Shown: piece by piece, positions 16,680 through 25,478 of the stretch | Numbering within the stretch: position 1 is the stretch's first letter | How the letters are laid out: each line of letters starts with the position of its first letter | Assembly: GCA_019240525.1 (NCBI GenBank) | Contig: JAFAYE010000001.1 | Span: forward strand, 1,461,300-1,525,299 | Direction: 5' to 3' | DNA length: 64,000 bases | Origin: Candidatus Eremiobacterota bacterium | GTDB lineage: Bacteria > Vulcanimicrobiota > Vulcanimicrobiia > Vulcanimicrobiales > Vulcanimicrobiaceae | Made by a program: the position numbers and the translations under genes | Notes under the pieces: generated by a model | Databases searched by the model: none | Told to the model about the DNA's origin: nothing | What the model saw: only the letters and a program-made list of their open reading frames with translations

Positions 16680-18308
16680 GCCCGGCGCCCCAGGCGCAAC
16701 GCTTCCGTCATCGGGCGCGAAGATTAGCCGCACGGGCAGGCTCGATCCGGCCTCGGGCATCGTGACGATCGTCACGCGAACGAATCCGTGAGCCGGTACG
16801 ACATATTGGCGAACCTTGTAACGCGAGTACGCGGTGACCTGGTGCGATTGAACCAAGACGCCGTCGATCAAATACGTTCCCGTCGCGCGGCCTCCCCGAG
16901 GATTCTCGTAGATCGCGATTGCCTGTGGGGATCCCAATGGGTTCTCCACATTGACGACAAATGATTGCAAAACGCCGTAGTCGCCGGCGAGTGCTTGACC
17001 GTGCAAGTGATTCGGCAGTGGAAGCTGGCCAATCGGCAGCTCGACGTACTCGTCATTAACTCGCCATTCGGTTGCGAAGTGAAACTCCGCGATGGGGTAG
17101 ATCCCGCGCGCGTGCTTGTGCACGCTCTCCAGCAGATCCGTATCGCTCGCGCTATTGTCGGTGCTATCACCGGCGTCTTGAGCAACGAGCGTTAAATGCA
17201 CGTTCCCGCCGGAAAGCACTCGCAGCTGCAATAAGGTGCAAACGACATTTCCCGGCGGAAGCTCTTGCGAGGCGACCTCGGTGATGCTATTCGCCGGCAA
17301 GGTCAAAAGACGGCCTTGGTTTTGAACGACGTTGACCAGAAAGCGTTTGGTAGCGGAGTGACCGACCTCCATCTCGTTGGGCGACGGTCCGCCTCGGCCG
17401 CTGATGAACTGTACGATCGAGGGTTCTCGTGAAAAGTTCTGAGCGCGAAGGACGAGGCGTCGATCGGGCTGACCGGGCGGATTGTAGTGAAAGTAGAGAA
17501 ACCGGGACGGCTGCTCGTGGCGCAGATCTGCCGTAAAGAGCGTGCCGTTCTCAGTCAAACGCTCGGGATAATCACTGACCATGAGCGAGTCCGGCGAGAT
17601 GCGTGGAACCGCGACGTTTTGGACGTCGACATGAGTCGATCCGTCCACTTCGAAATCGCCGTTTCCTTGGATGAGGATGGGAACGTCGAACGCGGCGACA
17701 TCGTCCTGCTCGAGCGCGCGCCGAATGGGAACATCGTCCGATGAGACGATCACTTGGGCGCCGGCGCGCGGTCGCGCGGCCTCGCGAACGGCTCGTGCCG
17801 TCTCTTCACGGACGAATTCGGCCGACGCTGGATCACCCGTGATCGCGACGGCCGCGCGCTCGGCGATCGTTCCAGCATAGTAGGCGACGCGCACGGGGAC
17901 GTCACGATGCAAACCGCGGGCGTCGCTGATGGTGATCGTCGTTACGCCCGGCGCTCTGCCGACGATCGTTAGACGCGCCGAAGCCTGATCAACGCCTGCC
18001 TGCGCGATCGTTGGATCCGCGATGGTCACCGCAAGCGGACCAATCGCCGAACCTACGGTCAGCTCGACGGAACCTCCGACGGGGACCGCCGCCGTGGCGG
18101 GATTGATGACGATTGGCGGCGGGGTTGGGGACGGCGTCGCCGGCAGAGAGGGCGTCGCGGGCGGCGATGGAGTGATGCTTGCCGATGGTGCGGCCGACGA
18201 CGCGGCAGCCGTTGGCGCGGGCGCCGTTTGCGAGGGGGTTGGAGCAGGCTGGGGCGTTAAGGCGCAGAGCGCGGCGAAAACCGCGAGGAGTAGGGGTGTC
18301 CTATGCAA
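16665..18308 (-). CDS. Secreted protein with Pro/Thr/Ser linker and Ig-like domain
   Basis: 547 residues from the TTG at 18308, chosen because it directly precedes a Sec signal (LHRTPLLLAVFAALCAL); it overlaps the recQ stop by eight bases. A Pro/Thr/Ser/Ala spacer of about 50 residues follows, then an Ig-like or pilus-assembly-N-like segment: INPATAAVPVGGSVELTV, VTIADPTIAQA, LTIVGRAPGVTTITISD, a pattern of BIG2 domains. The remaining 350 residues are beta-rich and unknown, with VSGGNVHLTLV-like strands. No anchor or sorting motif at the C-terminus. Probably exported to the periplasm or surface; function unknown. Confidence 0.7.
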   Translation of the reverse strand: MHRTPLLLAVFAALCALTPQPAPTPSQTAPAPTAAASSAAPSASITPSPPATPSLPATPSPTPPPIVINPATAAVPVGGSVELTVGSAIGPLAVTIADPTIAQAGVDQASARLTIVGRAPGVTTITISDARGLHRDVPVRVAYYAGTIAERAAVAITGDPASAEFVREETARAVREAARPRAGAQVIVSSDDVPIRRALEQDDVAAFDVPILIQGNGDFEVDGSTHVDVQNVAVPRISPDSLMVSDYPERLTENGTLFTADLRHEQPSRFLYFHYNPPGQPDRRLVLRAQNFSREPSIVQFISGRGGPSPNEMEVGHSATKRFLVNVVQNQGRLLTLPANSITEVASQELPPGNVVCTLLQLRVLSGGNVHLTLVAQDAGDSTDNSASDTDLLESVHKHARGIYPIAEFHFATEWRVNDEYVELPIGQLPLPNHLHGQALAGDYGVLQSFVVNVENPLGSPQAIAIYENPRGGRATGTYLIDGVLVQSHQVTAYSRYKVRQYVVPAHGFVRVTIVTMPEAGSSLPVRLIFAPDDGSVAPGAPGSPIF

Positions 18309-19995
18309 TTTGAGCTTCGGCGTGTCGAACGGCCGAGGCCAACAGCGTCTTGTAGCCAACGCTCGGAAAAAGGACGGTCACCAGGTCGCGCTCGGCGCGC
18401 TCGACCGTGCCGGGCCCGAACTTCGGGTGCGTCACCACATCGGCAATTTTGAATCCGCCGGTCGCAGCTTGCGCGTCAACGCCGCGCCGGCGAGCCCGAA
18501 GGCAACTGTCGCACGCGCCGCAGTTCACGACATCGAAATCTTCGCCGAAATAATTAAGAATAAAGCGCCGGCGGCACGACATCGTTTCGGCGTATTGCAG
18601 CATCATCGCGAGCTTGCTCTGATCGTACGATTTTTTCGTCTCGTAGTTGGCAAGGTTCAGCATCAGATCGCGATGTTTGCGCACGGCTTCGGTCAGGGCA
18701 TAGGCCGACTTGCCGGCATGTTCGATGTAGCCCGCTTTCTTGAGAAGGGCTAAGATCACTTTGAGCTTCGTCAGCGGAAGCTGCAAGATCTTCCGCAGAT
18801 CGACCATCGATACTCCGCCTGCCTGATCGCAGAAAACCTCAATCGTGCCGAAGACCCGTTGAACCTCCTCGACGTCGGGATACTTCCCCGTCAAGAAGTA
18901 GTTCTGCACCCGCGTATCGCTCATGCGATAGATCAAGATGCAGCTCGACGGCAGACCGTCGCGGCCCGCGCGTCCCGCTTCTTGCGTATAGGCCTCAAGC
19001 GAGCCCGGCAGATCGTAGTGAACGACGAAACGGATATTCGGCTTGTCGATCCCCAATCCGAACGCATTGGTCGCAACCACCGCGCGGATTGACTCGTCCA
19101 TGAACAAATTGTGGACCGATGTGCGGTCTTCTTTATGGAGCTTGGAGTGGTAGACGGCGGCAGGGACGCCCAGCTCCTGCGTCAGATAGTGCTGCACCTC
19201 AAGCGCGTTCTTGATCGTCGCGGTATAGATGATGCCGGTACCTTCCAACGCTTCGTCGCCCGCGAAGAGCGTGGTGAGAATCTTGAGTTTGTCGGCTTCC
19301 TTATCGGCTTTGCGAGCCTCATAAATCAAGTTTGGGCGGTCGAATCCCCGCACGATCGGCTTTACCTGCTCGATCCCCAGCTGGTGGAGGATATCTTCGC
19401 GAACCGATGGCGTCGCGGTCGCAGTCAAGGCGAGTACGGTCGGATGCCCGAGCTTGGCAATCACGCCCCCAAGCGCGAGGTACGCCGGCCGGAAGTCGTG
19501 GCCCCACTGACTAATGCAGTGTGCTTCGTCGACGACGAAGAGCGGTACCCGGATCGATTGAAGCAGCCGAAGAAAACCTTCATCCTCGAGCTTCTCCGGT
19601 GTCGTATAGACGATGCGAACCTTGCCCGAAGCGATTTGCTCGCGCGCACGTACCTCCTGATCCTCGGAGAGCGTCGAGTTCAGCGCAACCACGTCGGTAA
19701 TGCCGCGGTCCCGCAGCATGTCGAGCTGATCCTTCATCAATGCGATCAGCGGGCTGACGACGGCGGTCGTCCCTTCGAGCAAGAGCGCAGGAAGCTGGTA
19801 CGTCAGACTCTTGCCGGCGCCCGTTGCGAGGATCGCGAGCGTGTCCTGCCCTTGCAGAACGCGAGAGACGACCTCTTCTTGACCTGGGTAGAAACTGACG
19901 AAGCCAAACTTTTCTTGCAGCGCTAAGCGCAAATTCACGGGTATCGTTTTATCCCACAATTGACCAGGCGCCGCCGCCTGGGAAGCAACTCTCAT
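18301..19995 (-). CDS. recQ: RecQ-family ATP-dependent DNA helicase with PcrA-like C-terminal domain
   Basis: 564 residues. Helicase core motifs: Q-motif with FYPGQEEVV, Walker A LATGAGKSLTYQLPA (57-71), DEAHC box (156-160) with ISQWGHDFRP, TATATP, and motif VI QEAGRAGRDGLPS. A helix-rich region with a winged-helix look (about 375-440) precedes the zinc site CRRRFILNYFGE plus CGACDSC (474-498). Instead of an HRDC domain the protein ends with VVTHPKFGPGTVERAERD and a following strand pair (520-556), which matches the Tudor-like C-terminal domain of UvrD/PcrA that contacts RNA polymerase. RecQ unwinds forked and recombining DNA. Divergent from dnaX with about 78 bases between starts. Confidence 0.88.
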   Translation of the reverse strand: MRVASQAAAPGQLWDKTIPVNLRLALQEKFGFVSFYPGQEEVVSRVLQGQDTLAILATGAGKSLTYQLPALLLEGTTAVVSPLIALMKDQLDMLRDRGITDVVALNSTLSEDQEVRAREQIASGKVRIVYTTPEKLEDEGFLRLLQSIRVPLFVVDEAHCISQWGHDFRPAYLALGGVIAKLGHPTVLALTATATPSVREDILHQLGIEQVKPIVRGFDRPNLIYEARKADKEADKLKILTTLFAGDEALEGTGIIYTATIKNALEVQHYLTQELGVPAAVYHSKLHKEDRTSVHNLFMDESIRAVVATNAFGLGIDKPNIRFVVHYDLPGSLEAYTQEAGRAGRDGLPSSCILIYRMSDTRVQNYFLTGKYPDVEEVQRVFGTIEVFCDQAGGVSMVDLRKILQLPLTKLKVILALLKKAGYIEHAGKSAYALTEAVRKHRDLMLNLANYETKKSYDQSKLAMMLQYAETMSCRRRFILNYFGEDFDVVNCGACDSCLRARRRGVDAQAATGGFKIADVVTHPKFGPGTVERAERDLVTVLFPSVGYKTLLASAVRHAEAQIA

Positions 19996-20035
19996 AACCG
20001 CTCGATAGGCCGCCGCGTTGCAACCCTACCCCCCG

Positions 20036-20058
20036 GCAGGCTCGGTGAAACGGCCTGC
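20036..20058 (+). other. Inverted repeat ahead of dnaX
   Basis: GCAGGC at 20036-20041 and GCCTGC at 20053-20058 can form a six-base stem, extended by one G-T pair, with an 11-base loop. It lies in the 78-base divergent interval between recQ and dnaX and ends 15 bases before the dnaX start. It may be a translational control hairpin or an operator; it is not followed by a T run, so a terminator is unlikely. Confidence 0.35.
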
Positions 20059-20073
20059 TAAAGTTTGAGCGTT

Positions 20074-21618
<1,545 letters not shown>

Positions 21619-21633
21619 CGAACGGATGCGAGC

Positions 21634-21942
21634 ATGAATCAAGCGAACTTAATGGCACAAGTTAAAAAGATGCAGGCCGAAATGCAGAAGGCGCAGGACG
21701 AGCTTGCCAACACCATCGTTACCGGGAGCGCGGCGGGCGGTTCGGTCACCGTGGATGTGAGCTGCGATCAGCGCGTCAAACGCGTGACGATTTCGCGAGA
21801 GGCCGTCGATCCCGACGACGTCGAAACGCTTGAAGATCTCGTGACCGTCGCCGTCAACGACGCGCTTGGTAAGGCCAACGAGACTTCGCAGAAAAGGATG
21901 GCCTCGGTCACCGGAGGCATGAAAATTCCCGGTTTGATGTGA
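21634..21942 (+). CDS. YbaB/EbfC nucleoid-associated protein
   Basis: 102 residues, typical for the family. MNQANLMAQVKKMQAEMQKA forms the first helix, followed by the beta-stranded core with SVTVDVSCDQRVKRVTIS and a C-terminal helix ending GGMKIPGLM, the conserved tail. Binds DNA as a tweezer-shaped dimer and is nearly always placed between dnaX and recR. Overlaps recR by four bases. Confidence 0.94.
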   Translation: MNQANLMAQVKKMQAEMQKAQDELANTIVTGSAAGGSVTVDVSCDQRVKRVTISREAVDPDDVETLEDLVTVAVNDALGKANETSQKRMASVTGGMKIPGLM

Positions 21943-22547
21943 GCGAAGTCCGACACGCTCCGAGTCCTATCGCCGCATTGATCAACGAGCTCAGCAAGCT
22001 GCCGACGATCGGCCCCAAGACCGCCGCGCGCTTGGTTTTTCATCTCTTGAACCGGCCGCGTCACGAAGCGCAGACTCTGGCCGAAGCGATCCTTTCCGTG
22101 AAAGACAACGTAAGGTTTTGCTCGGTTTGTCACTCGCTGGCCGAAATCGACCCCTGCGAGTTCTGTACCGACGACCAGCGCGACGCCGTGACAATCTGCG
22201 TTGTCGCCGAAGCAAAGGACGTTTATGCGATCGAGCGGACCGGCGCGTTCAAGGGTCGCTATCACGTCTTGGGCGGATTGATTTCGCCGATGGACGGCAT
22301 CGGCCCGGCGCAGCTCTTTGTCAAAGAGCTCGTCGAGCGAATCGGACGCGAACGTCCGAACGAAATCATATTGGCAACCAATCCTAACGCCGAAGGCGAG
22401 GCGACGGCGCTCTACCTTTCGCGCCTTTTGCAGCCGCTGGGCGCCGCCGTCACGCGTTTGGCCTACGGACTTCCGATTGGAGGGGATTTGGATTACGTCG
22501 ACGAGGTGACCATCGCCAAAGCACTGGAAGGCCGTCGCGCGCTGTAA
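21939..22547 (+). CDS. recR: Recombination mediator RecR
   Basis: 202 residues, GTG start coupled to ebfC. Helix-hairpin-helix at the N-terminus (ELSKLPTIGPKTAARLVFHLL), four-Cys zinc finger (CSVCHSLAEIDPCEFC), Toprim domain (ICVVAEAKDVYAIERTG) and the C-terminal Walker B-like stretch with ILATNPNAEGEATALYL. With RecF/RecO it helps load RecA at gaps. Followed by a hairpin that can terminate this three-gene operon. Confidence 0.96.
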   Translation: MSEVRHAPSPIAALINELSKLPTIGPKTAARLVFHLLNRPRHEAQTLAEAILSVKDNVRFCSVCHSLAEIDPCEFCTDDQRDAVTICVVAEAKDVYAIERTGAFKGRYHVLGGLISPMDGIGPAQLFVKELVERIGRERPNEIILATNPNAEGEATALYLSRLLQPLGAAVTRLAYGLPIGGDLDYVDEVTIAKALEGRRAL

Positions 22548-22657
22548 GCTTCCCGATTGGAGTTCCGAATGGAAGTGCCGGTCGGTCTAACGCAGCTGCA
22601 TTAGAGCACCGCTCTTGAAATAGCGATAGAGTGTAAGAGAGCCGGGTGTGGGGCGCA

Positions 22658-22690
22658 GGCGCCGCTACGATTGTAGTGGCGCCTCTTTCT
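22658..22690 (+). terminator. Probable intrinsic terminator after recR
   Basis: GGCGCCGCTAC at 22658-22668 pairs with GTAGTGGCGCC at 22673-22683 (11 pairs, one of them G-T) around a GATT loop, followed by TCTTTCT. It is 110 bases past the recR stop and overlaps the stop codon region of the convergent MOSC gene, so it could stop transcripts from both sides. The T stretch is interrupted, so strength is uncertain. The 110 bases between recR and the hairpin show no gene. Confidence 0.55.
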
Positions 22691-23306
22691 CGAGCTCGTC
22701 GCCAATCGCGGTTGCGCCCGGTTCGAGCACCTCGCAGTAGATCCCCATCCAGGCGTTGCGGGATTGCGCGAGATAGCGCAAGATGCGCGGGTCGCTGGGC
22801 TCACCTGACGGATGATATGTGACCGCGACGCAGCGTTCGATCGGTGAGCGCACGCGCAGTCGCACCTCCCCGAGCCTAAGCTGCGCCCCAACGAGTTCGC
22901 TCTCAGTCTGCGCAAACGATCGCGCGGCTTGCACGAAAAAGTTTGGCCGAAAGCGTTCCCACTCAACGCGATACCCCAGGTGCTCGTTCAGATCGTCGAG
23001 CCAGCGATCGACGAGTAACGAAACCGGAGCGTCGTCGAAAAAGCGATCTCCACGATGCATCTCGACCGCGGTGCCGCGCGCTGCCGCCGCAGCGATCGCC
23101 GCGCGTTCGTCCGAGAGCAGATGGAGACGATCGTGCTCTTTGCCGCGATAGGTCTTACCGATGCGCGCGTGGCCGCCGCGGACAACGAGCGCGCCGACGC
23201 GGTCGCCGGCAACGCCCTCTGGCTCGACCTGGGTTCGTTCGAGTTTCTGGCCGCCTAAGCTCTTCACCGGATAACGGCGGATATCGAGCAGCGTGCCGAT
23301 CAACAT
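22665..23306 (-). CDS. MOSC domain-containing protein
   Basis: 213 residues. N-terminal MOSC_N beta-barrel pattern (LLDIRRYPVKSLGGQKLERT, VEPEGVAGDR) and C-terminal MOSC domain with the conserved Cys in SPIERCVAVTYHP. The MOSC family includes the C-terminal domain of molybdenum cofactor sulfurase and YiiM/YcbX-type enzymes that bind molybdenum cofactor and reduce N-hydroxylated compounds. The exact substrate cannot be inferred. Divergent from a membrane protein gene whose start lies 52 bases away. Confidence 0.82.
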   Translation of the reverse strand: MLIGTLLDIRRYPVKSLGGQKLERTQVEPEGVAGDRVGALVVRGGHARIGKTYRGKEHDRLHLLSDERAAIAAAAARGTAVEMHRGDRFFDDAPVSLLVDRWLDDLNEHLGYRVEWERFRPNFFVQAARSFAQTESELVGAQLRLGEVRLRVRSPIERCVAVTYHPSGEPSDPRILRYLAQSRNAWMGIYCEVLEPGATAIGDELEKEAPLQS

Positions 23307-23358
23307 GGCGCCGGTTTCAGCGGGGGTGTTCCGATTGCCTTGCCCGAAGGCGCGCGCG

Positions 23359-24465
23359 ATGGAGCTGCGGCCGCTGGATCTTGGCGGTATTTTTGAGCGG
23401 GCGTTCGCGCTCTTCGCGCGTCATTTCGTTGCGTTTGTCGGCATCGTTGCCGCGGCGGCGCTGCCATTCTCCGCGCTGCAGTACGTGGTCTTGCTAGGTG
23501 GGCAGAAGCAGCTTGATGCCACGTTGAACGTTCTGCAACATCCGCAACGCATTGGAGCCGAACGCGTTCCAACGCTCTTCGATTCGCCGATGTCGCTGGC
23601 GATCGTCGTCGCAACGGCACTCTTGGGTTACTACGTGCTGGGTTTTGCGGTGGCCGCAGTGGCGGTCGGCGTCGGAAGGCTCTATCGCGGCACGGCGGTC
23701 GGTTTTCGAAGCTCCTATACAGCCGTGCTGGAACGCTGGAAATCGATTCTGGCGGTCGTCGGGATTGCGGTGCTGGCGCTCGTTGCCGCGTACACGGCCA
23801 CGATCGCCGTCGTTGCACTTCCGTTACTTGCGGTCGCAACGTTGGCTTCACGCTGGTTTCCATCGGTCATTCCATTGGCTCTCGTTGCAGCGGTTGTCAT
23901 TATCACCATCGCCCTCGTGCTGATTCTCGTAACGACGGCATGCGCAATTTGCGCCATCGTGGTGGAGGGAGATTCGGCGGCGTTGTCGCTACGCGTGTCG
24001 CTGCGTCGGATTTTTGCCCGGCGCGAGATTGGGCGCGCTTTATTCTGCCGCGTTGCCGTCGGCGCGATCGGTTTAGCGGCCGCAACGTTGGCCGACACCG
24101 TCGCCGTCTTGGGGCTTTCGCGATGGCCTGCCGGGTACGGCGCGATCGATGCACTCCAACGCATCGTCGTGGTGCCGTACCTCGCCCTCGTTTTTGCCGT
24201 CTACTATTTCGATCTGCGAATTCGGCACGAAGCTTTCGATGTAGAGGCGGCACTCGAGCGTGGCTCCGAGGAACCGATTTATGCGCCGACTGCATATCTA
24301 TCGGGCGAAGAACGAGCGTTGGTCAAACGCTTCATGGAACGGCGCGACTCACTCTCGCCCTTTCGACGGCGCGAAATTGCGGCCCAACTCGCCGCTCCGG
24401 CGCGCAAGCGAGTTCCCGCCGATTTGCAGGGTCTCGACGACGAACCGCTACTGGAGCGGTTGTGA
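23359..24465 (+). CDS. Multispanning membrane protein of unknown function
   Basis: 368 residues from ATG 23359 (MELRPLDLGGIFERAFALF), chosen because this opening is recurrent in membrane proteins annotated as glycerophosphoryl diester phosphodiesterase membrane domain-like; the frame extends 66 bases upstream across the MOSC start without support. About six hydrophobic segments (near residues 25-45, 75-100, 120-150, 165-195, 220-240, 265-285), followed by YYFDLRIRHEAFDVEAAL, a typical end of the membrane part, and an 85-residue charged C-terminal tail likely cytoplasmic. Function unknown. Confidence 0.72.
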   Translation: MELRPLDLGGIFERAFALFARHFVAFVGIVAAAALPFSALQYVVLLGGQKQLDATLNVLQHPQRIGAERVPTLFDSPMSLAIVVATALLGYYVLGFAVAAVAVGVGRLYRGTAVGFRSSYTAVLERWKSILAVVGIAVLALVAAYTATIAVVALPLLAVATLASRWFPSVIPLALVAAVVIITIALVLILVTTACAICAIVVEGDSAALSLRVSLRRIFARREIGRALFCRVAVGAIGLAAATLADTVAVLGLSRWPAGYGAIDALQRIVVVPYLALVFAVYYFDLRIRHEAFDVEAALERGSEEPIYAPTAYLSGEERALVKRFMERRDSLSPFRRREIAAQLAAPARKRVPADLQGLDDEPLLERL

Positions 24466-24487
24466 GAAAAAACCGGCGCCCGAAAAG

Positions 24488-25477
24488 TTATCGCCGAAGG
24501 AGTTTTGCGGCGAGCTCGCGCGCGAAGCGCATTGCGTCGTCTTTGGCGCGCTCGTAGAGCGCCGCCGCTTGCCCCTTGGTCATGTGCGCTCCGTGCTCGT
24601 GAAAAAACGTCACACCTTCCCCGACGACAATCGTTCCCGCATAGGCGATCGCACCTTTGATCGCGATGCCCGCGACGGGAACGAAGCCGACAAGTTCGCG
24701 CGCCAGCGTTCGCCAGCCAAAACCCCCGCCGATGACCGGTAAGAGCTGCCACGTACGCTGCATATCCGGGTCTTTGCCGTACGCCGCTTCGATGTGCAGC
24801 ATGAGCATCACCTGAATGCCGGTGATCGCGACCATATCCCCGGCCGAGGCAAACGCTCCCAAAACGATGCCGACGAGGGGAATGTGATCGACCAGCGCGC
24901 TAGCTAGTGCGACCTTGAGTGCGCTGTTGGCGGCGTCGCGCGTGAGCTTGGCGGCGACCGTCTCCCGCAGCACCGGGAGGTTTCGTCCGACCGCAATTTC
25001 TACGCCGCGCGCGCATTCGACGAGATGAATGAAGAAACGTGCGCGCAGCGCTTCTCGTTCGATTGCCGGTGCCACGTACTCAGCCCACGTGCCAGGCTCG
25101 GGCGGTGCGGCAGGTCCCGCCGGCGGCGAGCCGGGATCGATGGTCAGTGCGAGTATTGGAACTCGCAGTACCTTCAACGCGCCCAAATCTGCATTCGCAG
25201 CATCGCCGGGACGGCCGAGAAAAATAACGGCGCGAACTTCATTGGGATTCGTAAGGCCCAGCGATTGCGGGCGTATCGTCTCCAAGCAAGCCGCAGCGTG
25301 CGCAGGCACCGATTCATCGTGTCCCCAGAGCAAGAGCGCACGCAATTCGGCGACGAGTGCCGGATCGCCGCAGAGCAGAAACCGGAACGGCTTTCGGACG
25401 TGCGCGTGGACCGCGCGCATGTCGAGCCCCTTGCGGACGAGGCTGAACAGATTGCGCGCGTCGGCAGTGGCCGCCAC
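24488..25477 (-). CDS. DUF697-like membrane protein with degenerate GTPase-like N-terminus
   Basis: 329 residues, GTG start only one base after the stop of the upstream M48 protease gene, so co-transcribed. The N-terminal half has a Rossmann-like pattern (RFLLCGDPALVAELRALLL, AVIFLGRP, VPILALTID) where GTPases would have a P-loop, but no GxxxxGKS is present. The C-terminal half shows paired hydrophobic hairpins, ALVDHIPLVGIVLGAF and RELVGFVPVAGIAIKGAIAY, which fit DUF697 (YcjF/GTPase-associated) proteins. Role unknown; membrane stress or quality control is suggested only by the protease next door. Confidence 0.62.
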   Translation of the reverse strand: MAATADARNLFSLVRKGLDMRAVHAHVRKPFRFLLCGDPALVAELRALLLWGHDESVPAHAAACLETIRPQSLGLTNPNEVRAVIFLGRPGDAANADLGALKVLRVPILALTIDPGSPPAGPAAPPEPGTWAEYVAPAIEREALRARFFIHLVECARGVEIAVGRNLPVLRETVAAKLTRDAANSALKVALASALVDHIPLVGIVLGAFASAGDMVAITGIQVMLMLHIEAAYGKDPDMQRTWQLLPVIGGGFGWRTLARELVGFVPVAGIAIKGAIAYAGTIVVGEGVTFFHEHGAHMTKGQAAALYERAKDDAMRFARELAAKLLRR

Positions 25478-25478
25478 G

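Noticed and set aside
19111-19926. 271-codon open frame antisense to recQ
   Set aside because: Fully inside recQ, whose motifs are intact; no homology signs in the antisense protein.
19996-20073. Possible small SRP RNA gene in front of dnaX
   Set aside because: Many bacteria have the SRP RNA here, but the interval is only 78 bases and lacks the conserved GGUCAGG...GGAAG-AGCA domain on the plus strand.
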